Source of the DNA: Streptomyces sp. NP160
Lineage (GTDB): Bacteria; Actinomycetota; Actinomycetes; Actinomycetales; Quadrisphaeraceae
Reading direction: 5' to 3'
Assembly: GCF_006335115.1 (NCBI RefSeq)
Contig: NZ_VDMJ01000024.1
Location: 1 to 60,839, forward strand
DNA length: 60,839 bases
The stretch's first letter is position 1; every line of letters starts with the position of its first letter. A model generated the notes under the pieces. It ran no database searches. It saw only the letters and a program-made list of their open reading frames with translations, and had not been told where the DNA came from. The position numbers and the translations under genes were made by a program. Below are positions 50,282 through 60,786 of this stretch, in pieces.

Positions 50282-50760
50282 CGAGAGGGGGTGCGTGTCA
50301 TCGGGACGTGGGGGATGCCGTCCTCCAGGAAGCCCGGCCCGCTGACCTCGAAGCCCCACCGGGCGTACCAGCGCTCCAGGTGGGCCTGCGCGTCGAGCAC
50401 CAGCGGTCGGCCGCCCTCGCGCGCCACCACGTCGTCGAGCAGCAGCCCGGCCAGCCCGTGCCCTCGCTCGGCAGGTGCGGTCACCACGCGCCCGATGCGG
50501 CGCGCACCCTCGGGGTCGGCGTGCTCACCGGAGCGCCCGGCCAGCACGCGCAGGTAGGCGCCGACCTCGCTGCCGCCCGGCCCGGCCACCCACAGGTGCT
50601 CGGCGTCGGGCTCGAGGTCGCGACCGTCCAGCTCCGGGTAGGCGCACTCCTGCTCCACCACGAAGACGTCGACGCGCAGCCTCATCACGGCGTAGGCCGT
50701 GGCGGGGTCGAGGTCGCGCCACGCGGCGCGCCGGACTGCGGGTGCTGCGGTGCTGCTCAC
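50278..50760 (-). CDS. GNAT-family acetyltransferase (ElaA-like)
   Basis: 160 aa. VMRLRVDVFVVEQECAYPELDG is the ElaA-type N-terminal motif; RIGRVVTAPAERGHGLAGLLL is the acetyl-CoA loop; WYARWGFEVSGPGFLEDGIP HVPM closes the fold. Substrate unknown. GTG 50760 start; the stop codon lies inside the large hairpin. Divergent from LysE. Confidence 0.88.
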   Translation of the reverse strand: MSSTAAPAVRRAAWRDLDPATAYAVMRLRVDVFVVEQECAYPELDGRDLEPDAEHLWVAGPGGSEVGAYLRVLAGRSGEHADPEGARRIGRVVTAPAERGHGLAGLLLDDVVAREGGRPLVLDAQAHLERWYARWGFEVSGPGFLEDGIPHVPMTRTPSR

Positions 50761-50787
50761 CCGCCCATCCTGCGGCAGCCGTGCCGC

Positions 50788-50793
50788 TAGCCT
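50788..50793 (+). promoter_or_regulatory. leaderless -10 box (TAGCCT) of the LysE-family gene
   Basis: TAGCCT is followed by 7 bases and GTG at 50801; no ribosome site. A variant of the TAGCGT boxes. Confidence 0.5.
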
Positions 50794-50800
50794 CGCCCGC

Positions 50801-51451
50801 GTGTCGGTGCACGAGGCGGTCGCGGGGTTCGCGCTGGTGGCGGCGCTGCTGACGCTCGTGCCGGGGCTCGACACGGCGCTCGTGCTCCGCACGTCGCTGA
50901 CCAGCCGCCGCACCAGCGCACTGTCCACCGCCGCGGGCATCCAGGTCGGGTGCCTGGCGTGGGGTGCGGCCGCGGCGCTGGGCGCCACGGCCGTGCTCGC
51001 GGCGTCGCAGACGCTGTACCGCGTGCTGACCCTCGCGGGCGCGGCCTACCTCGTGTGGATGGGGGCGCGCCTGCTCGTCGCGGGCTTCCGGACGACCGCT
51101 GCGGACGACGACGCGCACGCCGGCCCCCGTCCCGCGGCCGGCGTCTCGGCCGGTCGTGGCTTCACCACGGGGCTCGTCACCAACCTCCTCAACCCCAAGG
51201 TCGGCGTCTTCTACCTCGCGACCATCCCGCAGTCCTCCGCCGCCGGCGTCCCGCCGCTGGTGATGGGCCTGCTGCTGGCGGGCGTGCACTGCGTGATCGG
51301 GACGGTGTGGCTGACGGCGCTGGTGCTGGGCAGCTCAGCGCTGGGTGCGCGGCTCGCGTCCACGGCGTTCGCGCGCTGGGTCGACCGGGTCACCGGCGGG
51401 GTCCTCGTGCTGTTCGGCGTCCGGGTGGCCCTGTCCGCCCGCGCCCTCTGA
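50801..51451 (+). CDS. LysE/RhtB-family translocator
   Basis: 216 aa amino-acid exporter-type protein with six hydrophobic segments. Family marks are LVPGLDTALVLRTSL near the start and FTTGLVTNLLNPKVGVFYLA in the middle. The exported compound cannot be told from sequence. The 196 bases after it show no gene. Confidence 0.88.
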   Translation: MSVHEAVAGFALVAALLTLVPGLDTALVLRTSLTSRRTSALSTAAGIQVGCLAWGAAAALGATAVLAASQTLYRVLTLAGAAYLVWMGARLLVAGFRTTAADDDAHAGPRPAAGVSAGRGFTTGLVTNLLNPKVGVFYLATIPQSSAAGVPPLVMGLLLAGVHCVIGTVWLTALVLGSSALGARLASTAFARWVDRVTGGVLVLFGVRVALSARAL

Positions 51452-51647
51452 CCCGGCGCCCTCCTCTGCCCGCGCCCCCGTCCCCCGGACGTGATGGCCC
51501 CATGGCCGCGCAGATGGCCCCTTCCGCCGTCTCGATGGGGCTGACTGCGTCGCGAGGGGGCCACCTGAGCACGCGCGGGGCCCTGGTCGTGCTGGGGACG
51601 CGCGCTCGGGTCACCGGGAGTTCACCTCAGCAGGGCAGGGTCGCGCG

Positions 51648-52940
51648 GTGACCAGCACCACCAGCGGGGCCCTGCGGCGCGACCTGGGGCTGCGCGACGC
51701 CGTGGTCGTCGGCCTGGGCGCGATGCTCGGTGCGGGCGTCTTCGGAGCCGTCGGCCCCGCCGCCGCGGCCGTCGGACCGTCGGCGCCGGGCCTGCTCGCC
51801 GCGCTCGCCCTGGCCGCGCTGGTCGCCACCTGCAACGCCACGTCCACCGCGCGCCTCGCCGGGCTCCACCCCCTGGCCGGCGGTGCGTACGCCTACGGGC
51901 GCCGCGAGCTGGGGGACTGGTGGGGGTTCGCCGCCGGGTGGGCGTTCGTCGTCGGCAAGACCGCCAGCTGCGCCGCCATCGCCCTCGTGGCCGGCGCCGC
52001 GGTCTGGCCGGAGCACCCGGGGGTGCCCGCCGCCGTGGCGGTGGCGCTCTTCACCGCGCTGACGTGCGCGGGCGTGCAGCGGACCGCGCGCGTCACCGCG
52101 GTGCTGGTGGTCGTCGTCCTGCTGGTCCTCGCCGTCAGCCTCAGCGCGGCGGCCGGGGGTGGCCTCGACCCCACCGCGCTGACCAGCGCCGCCGCAGGCG
52201 CCACCCCGCTCGGCGTGCTCCAGGGCGCCGGCCTGCTGTTCTTCGCCTTCGCCGGGTACGCGCGGATCGCCACGCTCGGCGAGGAGGTCCGCGACCCGGA
52301 GCGCACCATCGGGCGCGCGGTGGCGATCGCGCTGGTCACCGTGCTGGTGGTCTACGCGGCCGTCGTCGTGGTGGTCCTCGGGGTGCTCGGGACGACGACG
52401 ACCGCCGCCAGCGCCCTCCCGCTGCGCGACGCCGTGGCCGCTGGACCCGCGCCGCAGCTGGCGGTGCTCGTCACGGTCGGAGCGGCGGTCGCGGCGCTCG
52501 GCTCGCTGCTGACCGTGATGACCGGCGTCGGGCGCACGGCGCTCGCCATGGCCCGCGACCACGAGCTGCCCGCACCCCTGGCCGCCATCAGCCCGCGCAG
52601 CGGTGCGCCGGCGGTGGCGCAGCTGGTGGTGGGCGCCGTCGTCGTGGCCGGTGTGCTCACCACCGACCTGCGCGGCGCCATCGCCGCCAGCTCGACCGGG
52701 GTGCTCGTCTACTACGCCGTGGCCAACCTCGCGGCCTGGGCGCGCGCCGGCCGCGACCCGCGCCGCCGCGCCTGGGAGCGGCCGGTCGCCGCTGTGGGCC
52801 TGCTCGGCTGCCTCGTGCTGGTGGTGGCGCTGCCGCCCGCCGCCGTGGCCGCCGGGCTGGCGGTGCTGGCGGCGGGCCTGGCCGGCCGGGCCGTGCTGCA
52901 GGGGCTCAGCGCTCGGAGGCGGGCTCCAGGTCGAGGCTGA
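51648..52940 (+). CDS. APC-family amino acid permease
   Basis: 430 aa with about twelve hydrophobic segments. LRDAVVVGLGAMLGAGVFGAVG is the APC first helix with its unwound glycines; HPLAGGAYAYGRRELGDWWG and FAFAGYARIATLGEEVRDPE are typical. Resembles amino acid or cationic amino acid permeases of actinobacteria. GTG start. The 3' end overlaps the convergent msrB gene by 35 bases. Confidence 0.88.
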   Translation: MTSTTSGALRRDLGLRDAVVVGLGAMLGAGVFGAVGPAAAAVGPSAPGLLAALALAALVATCNATSTARLAGLHPLAGGAYAYGRRELGDWWGFAAGWAFVVGKTASCAAIALVAGAAVWPEHPGVPAAVAVALFTALTCAGVQRTARVTAVLVVVVLLVLAVSLSAAAGGGLDPTALTSAAAGATPLGVLQGAGLLFFAFAGYARIATLGEEVRDPERTIGRAVAIALVTVLVVYAAVVVVVLGVLGTTTTAASALPLRDAVAAGPAPQLAVLVTVGAAVAALGSLLTVMTGVGRTALAMARDHELPAPLAAISPRSGAPAVAQLVVGAVVVAGVLTTDLRGAIAASSTGVLVYYAVANLAAWARAGRDPRRRAWERPVAAVGLLGCLVLVVALPPAAVAAGLAVLAAGLAGRAVLQGLSARRRAPGRG

Positions 52941-53340
52941 TGGAGTTGATGCAGTAGCGCTGGTCGGTGGGCGTCGGGAAGCCCTCGCCCTCGAAGACGT
53001 GCCCGAGGTGAGAGCCGCACGAGGCGCAGCGCACCTCGGTCCGCACCATGCCCAGCGACCTGTCGGTGATGAGCTCGACGGCGTCGGACTCCGACGGCGC
53101 GTAGAACGACGGCCACCCGCAGTTGGAGTGGAACTTGGTGGTGGAGCGGAACAGCTCCGCGCTGCACGCCTTGCAGCGGTAGACGCCCTCGGTCTCGGTG
53201 TCGGTGTACTCACCGACCCAGGCGCGCTCGGTGCCGGCCTCGCGCAGCACGCGGTACTCGGCGGGGGAGAGCTGCTGGCGCCACTCGGTGTCGGACTTGG
53301 CCACGGGGTACTGGCGGCTGGAGGTCGGGTGAGCGGTCAT
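52906..53340 (-). CDS. msrB: peptide-methionine (R)-S-oxide reductase
   Basis: 144 aa. Reduces methionine-R-sulfoxide in oxidised proteins. Two CxxC zinc pairs (CKAC and CASC), the substrate segment FHSNCGWPSFY and the catalytic Cys in RYCINSISL are all present. Normal length. It probably forms its own short transcription unit upstream of the DNA-ligase region. Confidence 0.96.
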   Translation of the reverse strand: MTAHPTSSRQYPVAKSDTEWRQQLSPAEYRVLREAGTERAWVGEYTDTETEGVYRCKACSAELFRSTTKFHSNCGWPSFYAPSESDAVELITDRSLGMVRTEVRCASCGSHLGHVFEGEGFPTPTDQRYCINSISLDLEPASER

Positions 53341-53387
53341 GCCCCGTCCAACACCCGTCGCGGGCGACGCGTTCCCGGACGTCCGGG

Positions 53388-53900
53388 TCAGCCGACCTGG
53401 CCGGTGCCCGCGTAGGTGTGCAGCACCGGCACGCCCAGCACCTCGCGGGCGCGGCTGGCCCAGTCGCGGTGGAAGGTCTCCTCCACCGCGTGGGGCCGCG
53501 TCACCACGACCACCTCGCGCGCCCCGTGCTGCTGCACGGCGGCTTCGAGGGCGGGCACCGGGTCGTCGTCGGTGATGACGCCGTCCGCGTCGCGTCCCAG
53601 CGCCCGCAGCGCCGCCACCGTGGTCTCGAGCACCTCCCCGGCTTCGGCCCGGGCGGTGGTGCCGTCGCGGCGGCTGCCCTCGCGCAGGGCCTCGACGGCC
53701 TCGCGCCAGTGCGCCAGGCTCAGCCTGTCGACCACCTCGGTGAGCACGTTGCGCCGCGTGTCCGCCGGCACGAGCACCCGGTAGACCAGCTCCTCGCCCT
53801 CGTGCAGCGCGAGGACGCGCTCCGCGTCGGGGCCCTCCACCGGCTGCTCGGTGAGGAGGACGACGACGGAGGATGCGATCTCTGCGTTGATCTCGGACAC
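53388..53900 (-). CDS. conserved hypothetical protein, universal-stress-like
   Basis: 170 aa, no firm family. The C-terminal part (REVVVVTRPHAVEETFHRDW, then LGVPVLHTY) resembles the end of universal stress domains, and the first third (SSVVVLLTEQPVEGPDAERV) looks like a beta strand plus loop. A role in stress or nucleotide binding is only a guess. Preceded by a TAGCGT box whose first three bases are the stop codon of the DNA ligase gene. Confidence 0.7.
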   Translation of the reverse strand: MSEINAEIASSVVVLLTEQPVEGPDAERVLALHEGEELVYRVLVPADTRRNVLTEVVDRLSLAHWREAVEALREGSRRDGTTARAEAGEVLETTVAALRALGRDADGVITDDDPVPALEAAVQQHGAREVVVVTRPHAVEETFHRDWASRAREVLGVPVLHTYAGTGQVG

Positions 53901-53907
53901 GCCTCGG

Positions 53908-53913
53908 ACGCTA
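53908..53913 (-). promoter_or_regulatory. leaderless -10 box (TAGCGT) overlapping the LigC stop
   Basis: On the minus strand TAGCGT is followed by 7 bases and GTG at 53900. The TAG of the box is also the stop codon of the upstream ligase gene, so the downstream gene can be transcribed independently. Confidence 0.6.
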
Positions 53914-54981
53914 TCCGCCCGTCAGCACGTCCGCGAGGTCGTAGTCGGCCGGCACGTCCAGCTGGTCGAAGCGGCACGAGGCCGGGTCGCGGTCGGGCCG
54001 CCAGCGGGCCAGCTGCACGGTGTGGCGGAACCTGTCGCCCTCCAGCTGGTCGTACTTCACCTCGGCCACCAGCTCCGGGCTCAGGGGGATCCAGCTGGCG
54101 TCCTTGTCCGCCGCCGCGAACCGGTTCTTCTCGCCGGCCTGCCGCCGGGGAGCGCCGTCGTCGTCGCGCAGCACCAGCGGCTGCAGCTCCTCCTCCAGCT
54201 GCAGGCGGACCTTGTCGGTGAACGCGCTGGCCCCGCCGACCTGGCGCAGCTGGCCGTCGTCGTCGTGCAGGCCCAGCAGCAGGGAGCCCACGCCGCTGCC
54301 GGACTTGTGCACCCGGTAGCCGACGACGACGACGTCCGCCGTCCGCGCGTGCTTGATCTTGAGCATGACGCGCTTGCCGGGAGAGTAGGGGGCGGCGAGC
54401 GGCTTGGCCACCACGCCGTCCAGGCCGGCCCCCTCGAAGGTCTGCAGCCACTCCTGGGCCAGCGCGGCGTCAGTGGTGGTGCGGGTGAGGTGCACGGGCG
54501 CGCTGACCGCGGCGAGCGCTTCCTCGAGGGCGGCGCGGCGGTCGGCGAACGGCCGCGAGGTGAGGTCGTCGTCGCCCAGGGCCAGCAGGTCGAACGCCAC
54601 GAACGAGGCCGGCGTGGTCTGCGACAGCAGCGTGATGCGGCTCGCGGCGGGGTGGATGCGCTGGGCGAGGGCCTCCCAGTCGAGGCGCTCGGCGCCGGGC
54701 TCGCCGCGGCGGACCACCACCTCGCCGTCCACCACGCAGCGCTCGGGGAGCTGGGCGCGCAGGTGCTCGACCAGCTCGGGGAAGTACCGCGTCAGGGGCT
54801 TGGTGCCGCGACTGCCGAGCTCGACGGCGTCGCCGTCCTTGAAGACGATGCAGCGGAACCCGTCCCACTTGGGCTCGTAGAGCAGCCCGCCGGCCACCGA
54901 GTCCTGGTCGGGCACGGTGGTCACGTCCTTGACCGCCTTCGCCAGCATCGGGGCGACGGGCGGTATCACGGGCAGGCGCAC
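53911..54981 (-). CDS. ligC: ATP-dependent DNA ligase (LigC type)
   Basis: 356 aa. Joins DNA ends using ATP. The adenylated Lys lies in LYEPKWDGFRC near 38; the other nucleotidyltransferase motifs are VVDGEVVV, ASFVAFDLLAL, LDGVVAKPL and RVMLKIKHARTADVV; an OB-fold domain fills the C-terminal third. Length fits stand-alone LigC proteins. It probably works in repair with the LigD-Pol protein encoded 30 kb away. GTG start at 54981. Confidence 0.93.
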   Translation of the reverse strand: MRLPVIPPVAPMLAKAVKDVTTVPDQDSVAGGLLYEPKWDGFRCIVFKDGDAVELGSRGTKPLTRYFPELVEHLRAQLPERCVVDGEVVVRRGEPGAERLDWEALAQRIHPAASRITLLSQTTPASFVAFDLLALGDDDLTSRPFADRRAALEEALAAVSAPVHLTRTTTDAALAQEWLQTFEGAGLDGVVAKPLAAPYSPGKRVMLKIKHARTADVVVVGYRVHKSGSGVGSLLLGLHDDDGQLRQVGGASAFTDKVRLQLEEELQPLVLRDDDGAPRRQAGEKNRFAAADKDASWIPLSPELVAEVKYDQLEGDRFRHTVQLARWRPDRDPASCRFDQLDVPADYDLADVLTGG

Positions 54982-55006
54982 GGCTCCCAGCCTGCCCCTC
55001 CACCCG

Positions 55007-55066
55007 CACTCGCGTGCCCCAGTGCGCGATGAGGGCCCCCGGATGGCGCACTCGGGTGCGCGAGTG
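55007..55066. repeat. imperfect 21-bp inverted repeat
   Basis: Arms 55007-55027 and 55046-55066 pair at 18 of 21 positions (outer CACTCGCG and inner AGTGCGC perfect). It lies between the LigC start and the glgX stop. It may be a second kind of dispersed hairpin or part of a terminator. Confidence 0.45.
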
Positions 55067-55087
55067 CTGGACGTGGGCGTCTCAGAA

Positions 55088-55110
55088 CCGCAGCCGGCGC
55101 CCGGCTGCGG
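55088..55110 (-). terminator. terminator-like stem-loop after glgX
   Basis: CCGCAGCCGG-CGC-CCGGCTGCGG, a perfect 10-bp stem with a 3-base loop, 55 bases downstream of the glgX stop on the minus strand. Confidence 0.6.
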
Positions 55111-55164
55111 TCCCAGCGGGGGCCGGGACCGCGACCGGGCGCCCGGCTGCGAGGAGGGGAGGCG

Positions 55165-57483
<2,319 letters not shown>

Positions 57484-57580
57484 GCGCTGATCGTGGTGGT
57501 GGTCCTCCTCGGGCGCGACCCGGGAGTGACACCCGCGCACGGCCCGCGCACGTCCGGCGGACCGCTGGCAGGATCGGGCC

Positions 57581-58042
57581 ATGAGGCGAAGCGGGCGTGC
57601 CACACCGCTCGGCACCGGCGCCACCGCACCGCCGGCCCTCGCGGCGCTGCTCGGGGTGGCGGGCGTCGCGCACTTCGCGGCCCCCGCCCCCTTCGCGCGC
57701 ATCGTGCCGCGCGCCCTGGGGGCGCCGGGCCCGTGGGTCGCGGTCTCGGGGGTCGCCGAGCTGGCGTGCGCGGCGGCCCTGCTGCCCCGCGCCACCCGCC
57801 GGTGGGCCGGCCTGGCCAGCGCCGCGCTGTTCGTGGCCGTCTACCCGGCCAACGTCACGATGGCGGTGCAGGCGCTGCGCAGCGACCGCACCCCCGGGTG
57901 GTACCGCGCGGTGGCGCTGGCGCGGCTGCCGCTGCAGCTGCCCCTGGTCGTGTGGGGCCTGCGCGTGGCCTCTGCCGCCCCGCGGCGGCGACGGCTGCCC
58001 GGACCGCCCGGAGCCCGTCCGGCGGCGGGGAGGGCCTCGTGA
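57581..58042 (+). CDS. DoxX-like membrane protein
   Basis: 153 aa with four hydrophobic segments; LLGVAGVAHFAAPAPFARIVP at the first helix and VYPANVTMAVQA later resemble DoxX-like proteins of actinobacteria. Function unknown. Its stop overlaps the start of the following hydrolase gene by 4 bases (GTGA), so the two are coupled. Divergent from glgX. Confidence 0.8.
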   Translation: MRRSGRATPLGTGATAPPALAALLGVAGVAHFAAPAPFARIVPRALGAPGPWVAVSGVAELACAAALLPRATRRWAGLASAALFVAVYPANVTMAVQALRSDRTPGWYRAVALARLPLQLPLVVWGLRVASAAPRRRRLPGPPGARPAAGRAS

Positions 58043-59271
58043 GCGCCCCCGGGACCGCCGGTGGCGGCGAGGTGGCGGCCGCTGCGCTGCGCGCCGCGTC
58101 GCTCACCCGCGCCGTCGTCCGCAGCGCCGTGGTCGGCGGGGCGGTGGGCCTGGCCGCCTCCGCCGCCGCGTCGGCGCTGGCCACCCACTTCGCCCGCCGC
58201 GTGGTGACGCCCGAGAAGGTCCGCGCCGACGACGTGCGCGTCCTGGCCGTCGAGCCGGACCGCGTGGTGCTCGCCGCCAGCGACCTGACGCTGGCCCCGG
58301 GCCGGTACGGGCTGTGGACCGCGGGCGGTGCCACGCACTCGCAGCTCGGCGACGTCATCGGCGTGGAGGAGGCGGGCCGCGGGCGGGCGGTGGTGCGCCG
58401 TCTGCTCGGCACCGACGCCGGCGTCCTGCGCCCGGGTCCCGGCCGCTGGAGCGGCTGGTTCCACACCGGCGACCCCGGCCGGGCGCTGGGCCTGCCCTTC
58501 GACGACGTCGTGGTCACCTCGCCCGTCGGCGACCTCCCCGCCTGGCTGGTCCACCCCGCCGACGGCCAGCTGCACGGCAAGGTGTGGGCGGTGCTCGTGC
58601 ACGGCCGCGGCGGCACCCGCGAGGAGTGCCTGCGCGCGCTGCCGGTGCTGCACCGCCTCGGCGTGCCGGCGCTGGTGCCGAGCTACCGCAACGACCCGGG
58701 CGCCCCCGCGAGCCTGTCCGGCCGCTACGGCCTGGGCGACACCGAGTGGGTGGACGTCGAGGCCGCCGTCCTGCACGCCCTGGACGCCGGCGCGCGCGAC
58801 GTCGTCCTCGTGGGGTGGTCGATGGGCGGCGCGATCGTCCTGTCGCACCTGTCGCGCTCGTGGACGGCCGACCGCGTGCGCGCCGTGGTGCTCGACGGGC
58901 CGGTGCTCGACTGGCGCACCGTGCTGCAGCACCAGGCCCGGGTGCACCGCGTGCCGCCACCCCTGGGACGCGCCGGCACGGCCCTCATGGGCTCACCGCT
59001 GGCGCGCGCCGCCCTGGGGGTCGAGGGCCCGCTGGACCTCGACAGGCTCGACTGGGTGACCCGCGCCGAGGAGCTGCGGGTCCCGCTGCTCCTGCTCCAC
59101 GGCGACGCCGACGCCGTGGTCCCCGTGGGGCCCAGCCGCCTGCTGGCGGCGGCCCGCCCGGACCTCGTCTCGCTGCTGGAGTTCCCCGGCGCCGGCCACT
59201 GCCGGGAGTGGAACTCCGACCCGGACCGCTGGGAGCGCGAGGTCGCCAGGTTCCTCCTGGAGCACCTGTGA
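58039..59271 (+). CDS. alpha/beta hydrolase with N-terminal membrane segment
   Basis: 410 aa. A hydrophobic Ala/Val segment lies at ~25-55, then an all-beta-like region (~60-170), then an alpha/beta hydrolase domain with AVLVHGRGGTREE, the nucleophile elbow VGWSMGGAIV near 259, LLHGDADAVVP and the His in GAGHCREWN. Resembles membrane-attached esterase-like hydrolases of actinobacteria. Substrate unknown. Coupled to the DoxX-like gene. Confidence 0.85.
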   Translation: MSAPGTAGGGEVAAAALRAASLTRAVVRSAVVGGAVGLAASAAASALATHFARRVVTPEKVRADDVRVLAVEPDRVVLAASDLTLAPGRYGLWTAGGATHSQLGDVIGVEEAGRGRAVVRRLLGTDAGVLRPGPGRWSGWFHTGDPGRALGLPFDDVVVTSPVGDLPAWLVHPADGQLHGKVWAVLVHGRGGTREECLRALPVLHRLGVPALVPSYRNDPGAPASLSGRYGLGDTEWVDVEAAVLHALDAGARDVVLVGWSMGGAIVLSHLSRSWTADRVRAVVLDGPVLDWRTVLQHQARVHRVPPPLGRAGTALMGSPLARAALGVEGPLDLDRLDWVTRAEELRVPLLLLHGDADAVVPVGPSRLLAAARPDLVSLLEFPGAGHCREWNSDPDRWEREVARFLLEHL

Positions 59272-59279
59272 GGAGCGGC

Positions 59280-59297
59280 CCGCCGCCTCAGCGGCGG
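59280..59297. terminator. stem-loop at convergent gene ends
   Basis: CCGCCGC-CTCA-GCGGCGG, a 7-bp stem, covers the stop of the small membrane protein and lies 8 bases after the hydrolase stop. Confidence 0.5.
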
Positions 59298-59512
59298 CGG
59301 TTCTGCACCAGCTGCACGACGCCGTAGACCGCCACCGCGCCGAAGACGACGAGCAGCACCGCCTTCAGCAGACCGGACATGTCCACGTCCCAGATCGAGT
59401 AGGCGAAGTAGCCGCCGAGCAGGGCGAAGCCCACGCCCGCGAGGTTCCGCTTGGGGTCCGGACGGCGCTGCTCGGAGGGCTGGCCTGACGGCGGGGGAGG
59501 GGTCGTCGACAC
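59288..59512 (-). CDS. small membrane protein
   Basis: About 74 aa: a Pro/Arg-rich cytoplasmic start (PPPPSGQPSEQRRPDPKR), then two hydrophobic segments (LAGVGFALLGGYFAYSI and a second Leu/Val-rich one) and a basic tail NRRR. No family recognised. Start at GTG 59512; a TTG at 59524 is also possible. Confidence 0.65.
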   Translation of the reverse strand: MSTTPPPPSGQPSEQRRPDPKRNLAGVGFALLGGYFAYSIWDVDMSGLLKAVLLVVFGAVAVYGVVQLVQNRRR

Positions 59513-59622
59513 CCCGGCAGTCAAGCAGGCGGCGCGTGCGCGCCGGTGGTGGTCCAGCAGGTGACGCGCAGATGGCCGGTCCGTGGACGCGCGAGGACCG
59601 CCAGTTGGGTCAGAATGACCCC

Positions 59623-60786
59623 ATGGCCCTCGGTACCACGCCCGGCGCGTCCGCGCCCTCCGTCGCCACCGTCGAGGTCCCGAGCCGCCGCCACCGCCAC
59701 CGCGTCCTCCTCCTGGCCGCGGGGACGGCGGCCGTGACGGGAGGCCTGGCGGTCATCGGGTCCGTCGCGCTCGGCATCCCCATGCGCGACCCCGACGGCT
59801 TCCTCGGCCCCGGCTGGGTGCGCATGCCGGCCATCGTGGCCGTCTGCCTCCTCCTGGACGTGCTGCCCCGGGCCGCTTGGCGCCTGCGCGCCCACGGCGA
59901 GCTGCGCTCGGTGCAGGGGCTGGTGCGGTCCGCGCGCGACGTCGCCGCGGCCCGCTGGCCGTGGCGTCGGCTCGTGCCGGTGCTCGTGGCGGTCGCGAGC
60001 TTCTACATCACCTACGTCGGCTACCGGAACCTCAAGAACTTCCTGCCGTTCATCCACGAGGGCTCCCAGGACCTGGCCCTGGTGGCCAGCGACCGTCTCC
60101 TGGCGTTCGGCAACAACCCCGCCGAGGTGCTCCACGCCGTGCTCGGCACCGGGGTCTCCGCGCACGTCCTGTCGTTCGTCTACATGGGCTACCTCATCTT
60201 CGTGCCCGTCTCCGTGGCCGTGGCGCTGATCTTCTGGCGGCACCTGTCGCACGGCCTCTGGTACGTCACCGCGCTCTGCCTCAACTGGGCGCTGGGCGCG
60301 GCCAGCTACTACCTCATCCCGGCGTCCGGCCCGTTCTACGCGCTGCCGTGGGACTTCACCGACCTGTCCCGCACGGACGTGACCGGGCTGCAGGCGGCGC
60401 TCGTGCGCAACCGCTCCATCGTCATGGCGGACCCCGACGTGTCGGGCACGGTGTCGGGCATCGCGGCGTTCGCGTCGCTGCACGTCTCGGTGGTGTTCAC
60501 CGCGGCGCTGATCGTCCAGCTCATCCGGATGCCCAGGCTGGTGCGCCGCGCGATGTGGGGCTTCTTCGTGCTGACGGTGCTGGCCACCATCTACTTCGGC
60601 TGGCACTACATCGTCGACGACCTCGCCGGCGTGGCGATCGGCGGCATCGCCGTCTGGGCCGGCGCGTGGGCCACGGGGAACCTCCGCGACCCCGCTCGCC
60701 GGCGCGAGGACGACGACGAGGACGACGTCGCCGGCAGCGCCGACGCGCTCGAGGAGCGCCGGCGGGGCGCCACGGTCTCCACCTGA
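59623..60786 (+). CDS. PAP2-superfamily membrane phosphatase
   Basis: 387 aa with about six to eight hydrophobic segments. The PAP2 phosphatase motifs are readable: FASLHVSVVFT near 285 (catalytic His of motif 2) and FGWHYIVDDLAG near 327 (motif 3), with PASGPFYALPW before them. Resembles the Aur1/inositol-phosphoceramide synthase-like branch of PAP2, acting on lipid phosphates at the membrane. The C-terminus ends in an acidic tail (EDDDEDD). ATG 59623. The last 53 bases of the window hold nothing I can support. Confidence 0.87.
   Translation: MALGTTPGASAPSVATVEVPSRRHRHRVLLLAAGTAAVTGGLAVIGSVALGIPMRDPDGFLGPGWVRMPAIVAVCLLLDVLPRAAWRLRAHGELRSVQGLVRSARDVAAARWPWRRLVPVLVAVASFYITYVGYRNLKNFLPFIHEGSQDLALVASDRLLAFGNNPAEVLHAVLGTGVSAHVLSFVYMGYLIFVPVSVAVALIFWRHLSHGLWYVTALCLNWALGAASYYLIPASGPFYALPWDFTDLSRTDVTGLQAALVRNRSIVMADPDVSGTVSGIAAFASLHVSVVFTAALIVQLIRMPRLVRRAMWGFFVLTVLATIYFGWHYIVDDLAGVAIGGIAVWAGAWATGNLRDPARRREDDDEDDVAGSADALEERRRGATVST

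Noticed and set aside
51452-51647. GATGGCCCC repeats between LysE and the APC permease
   Set aside because: Two imperfect short copies in GC-rich DNA without clear symmetry; not enough to call an element.
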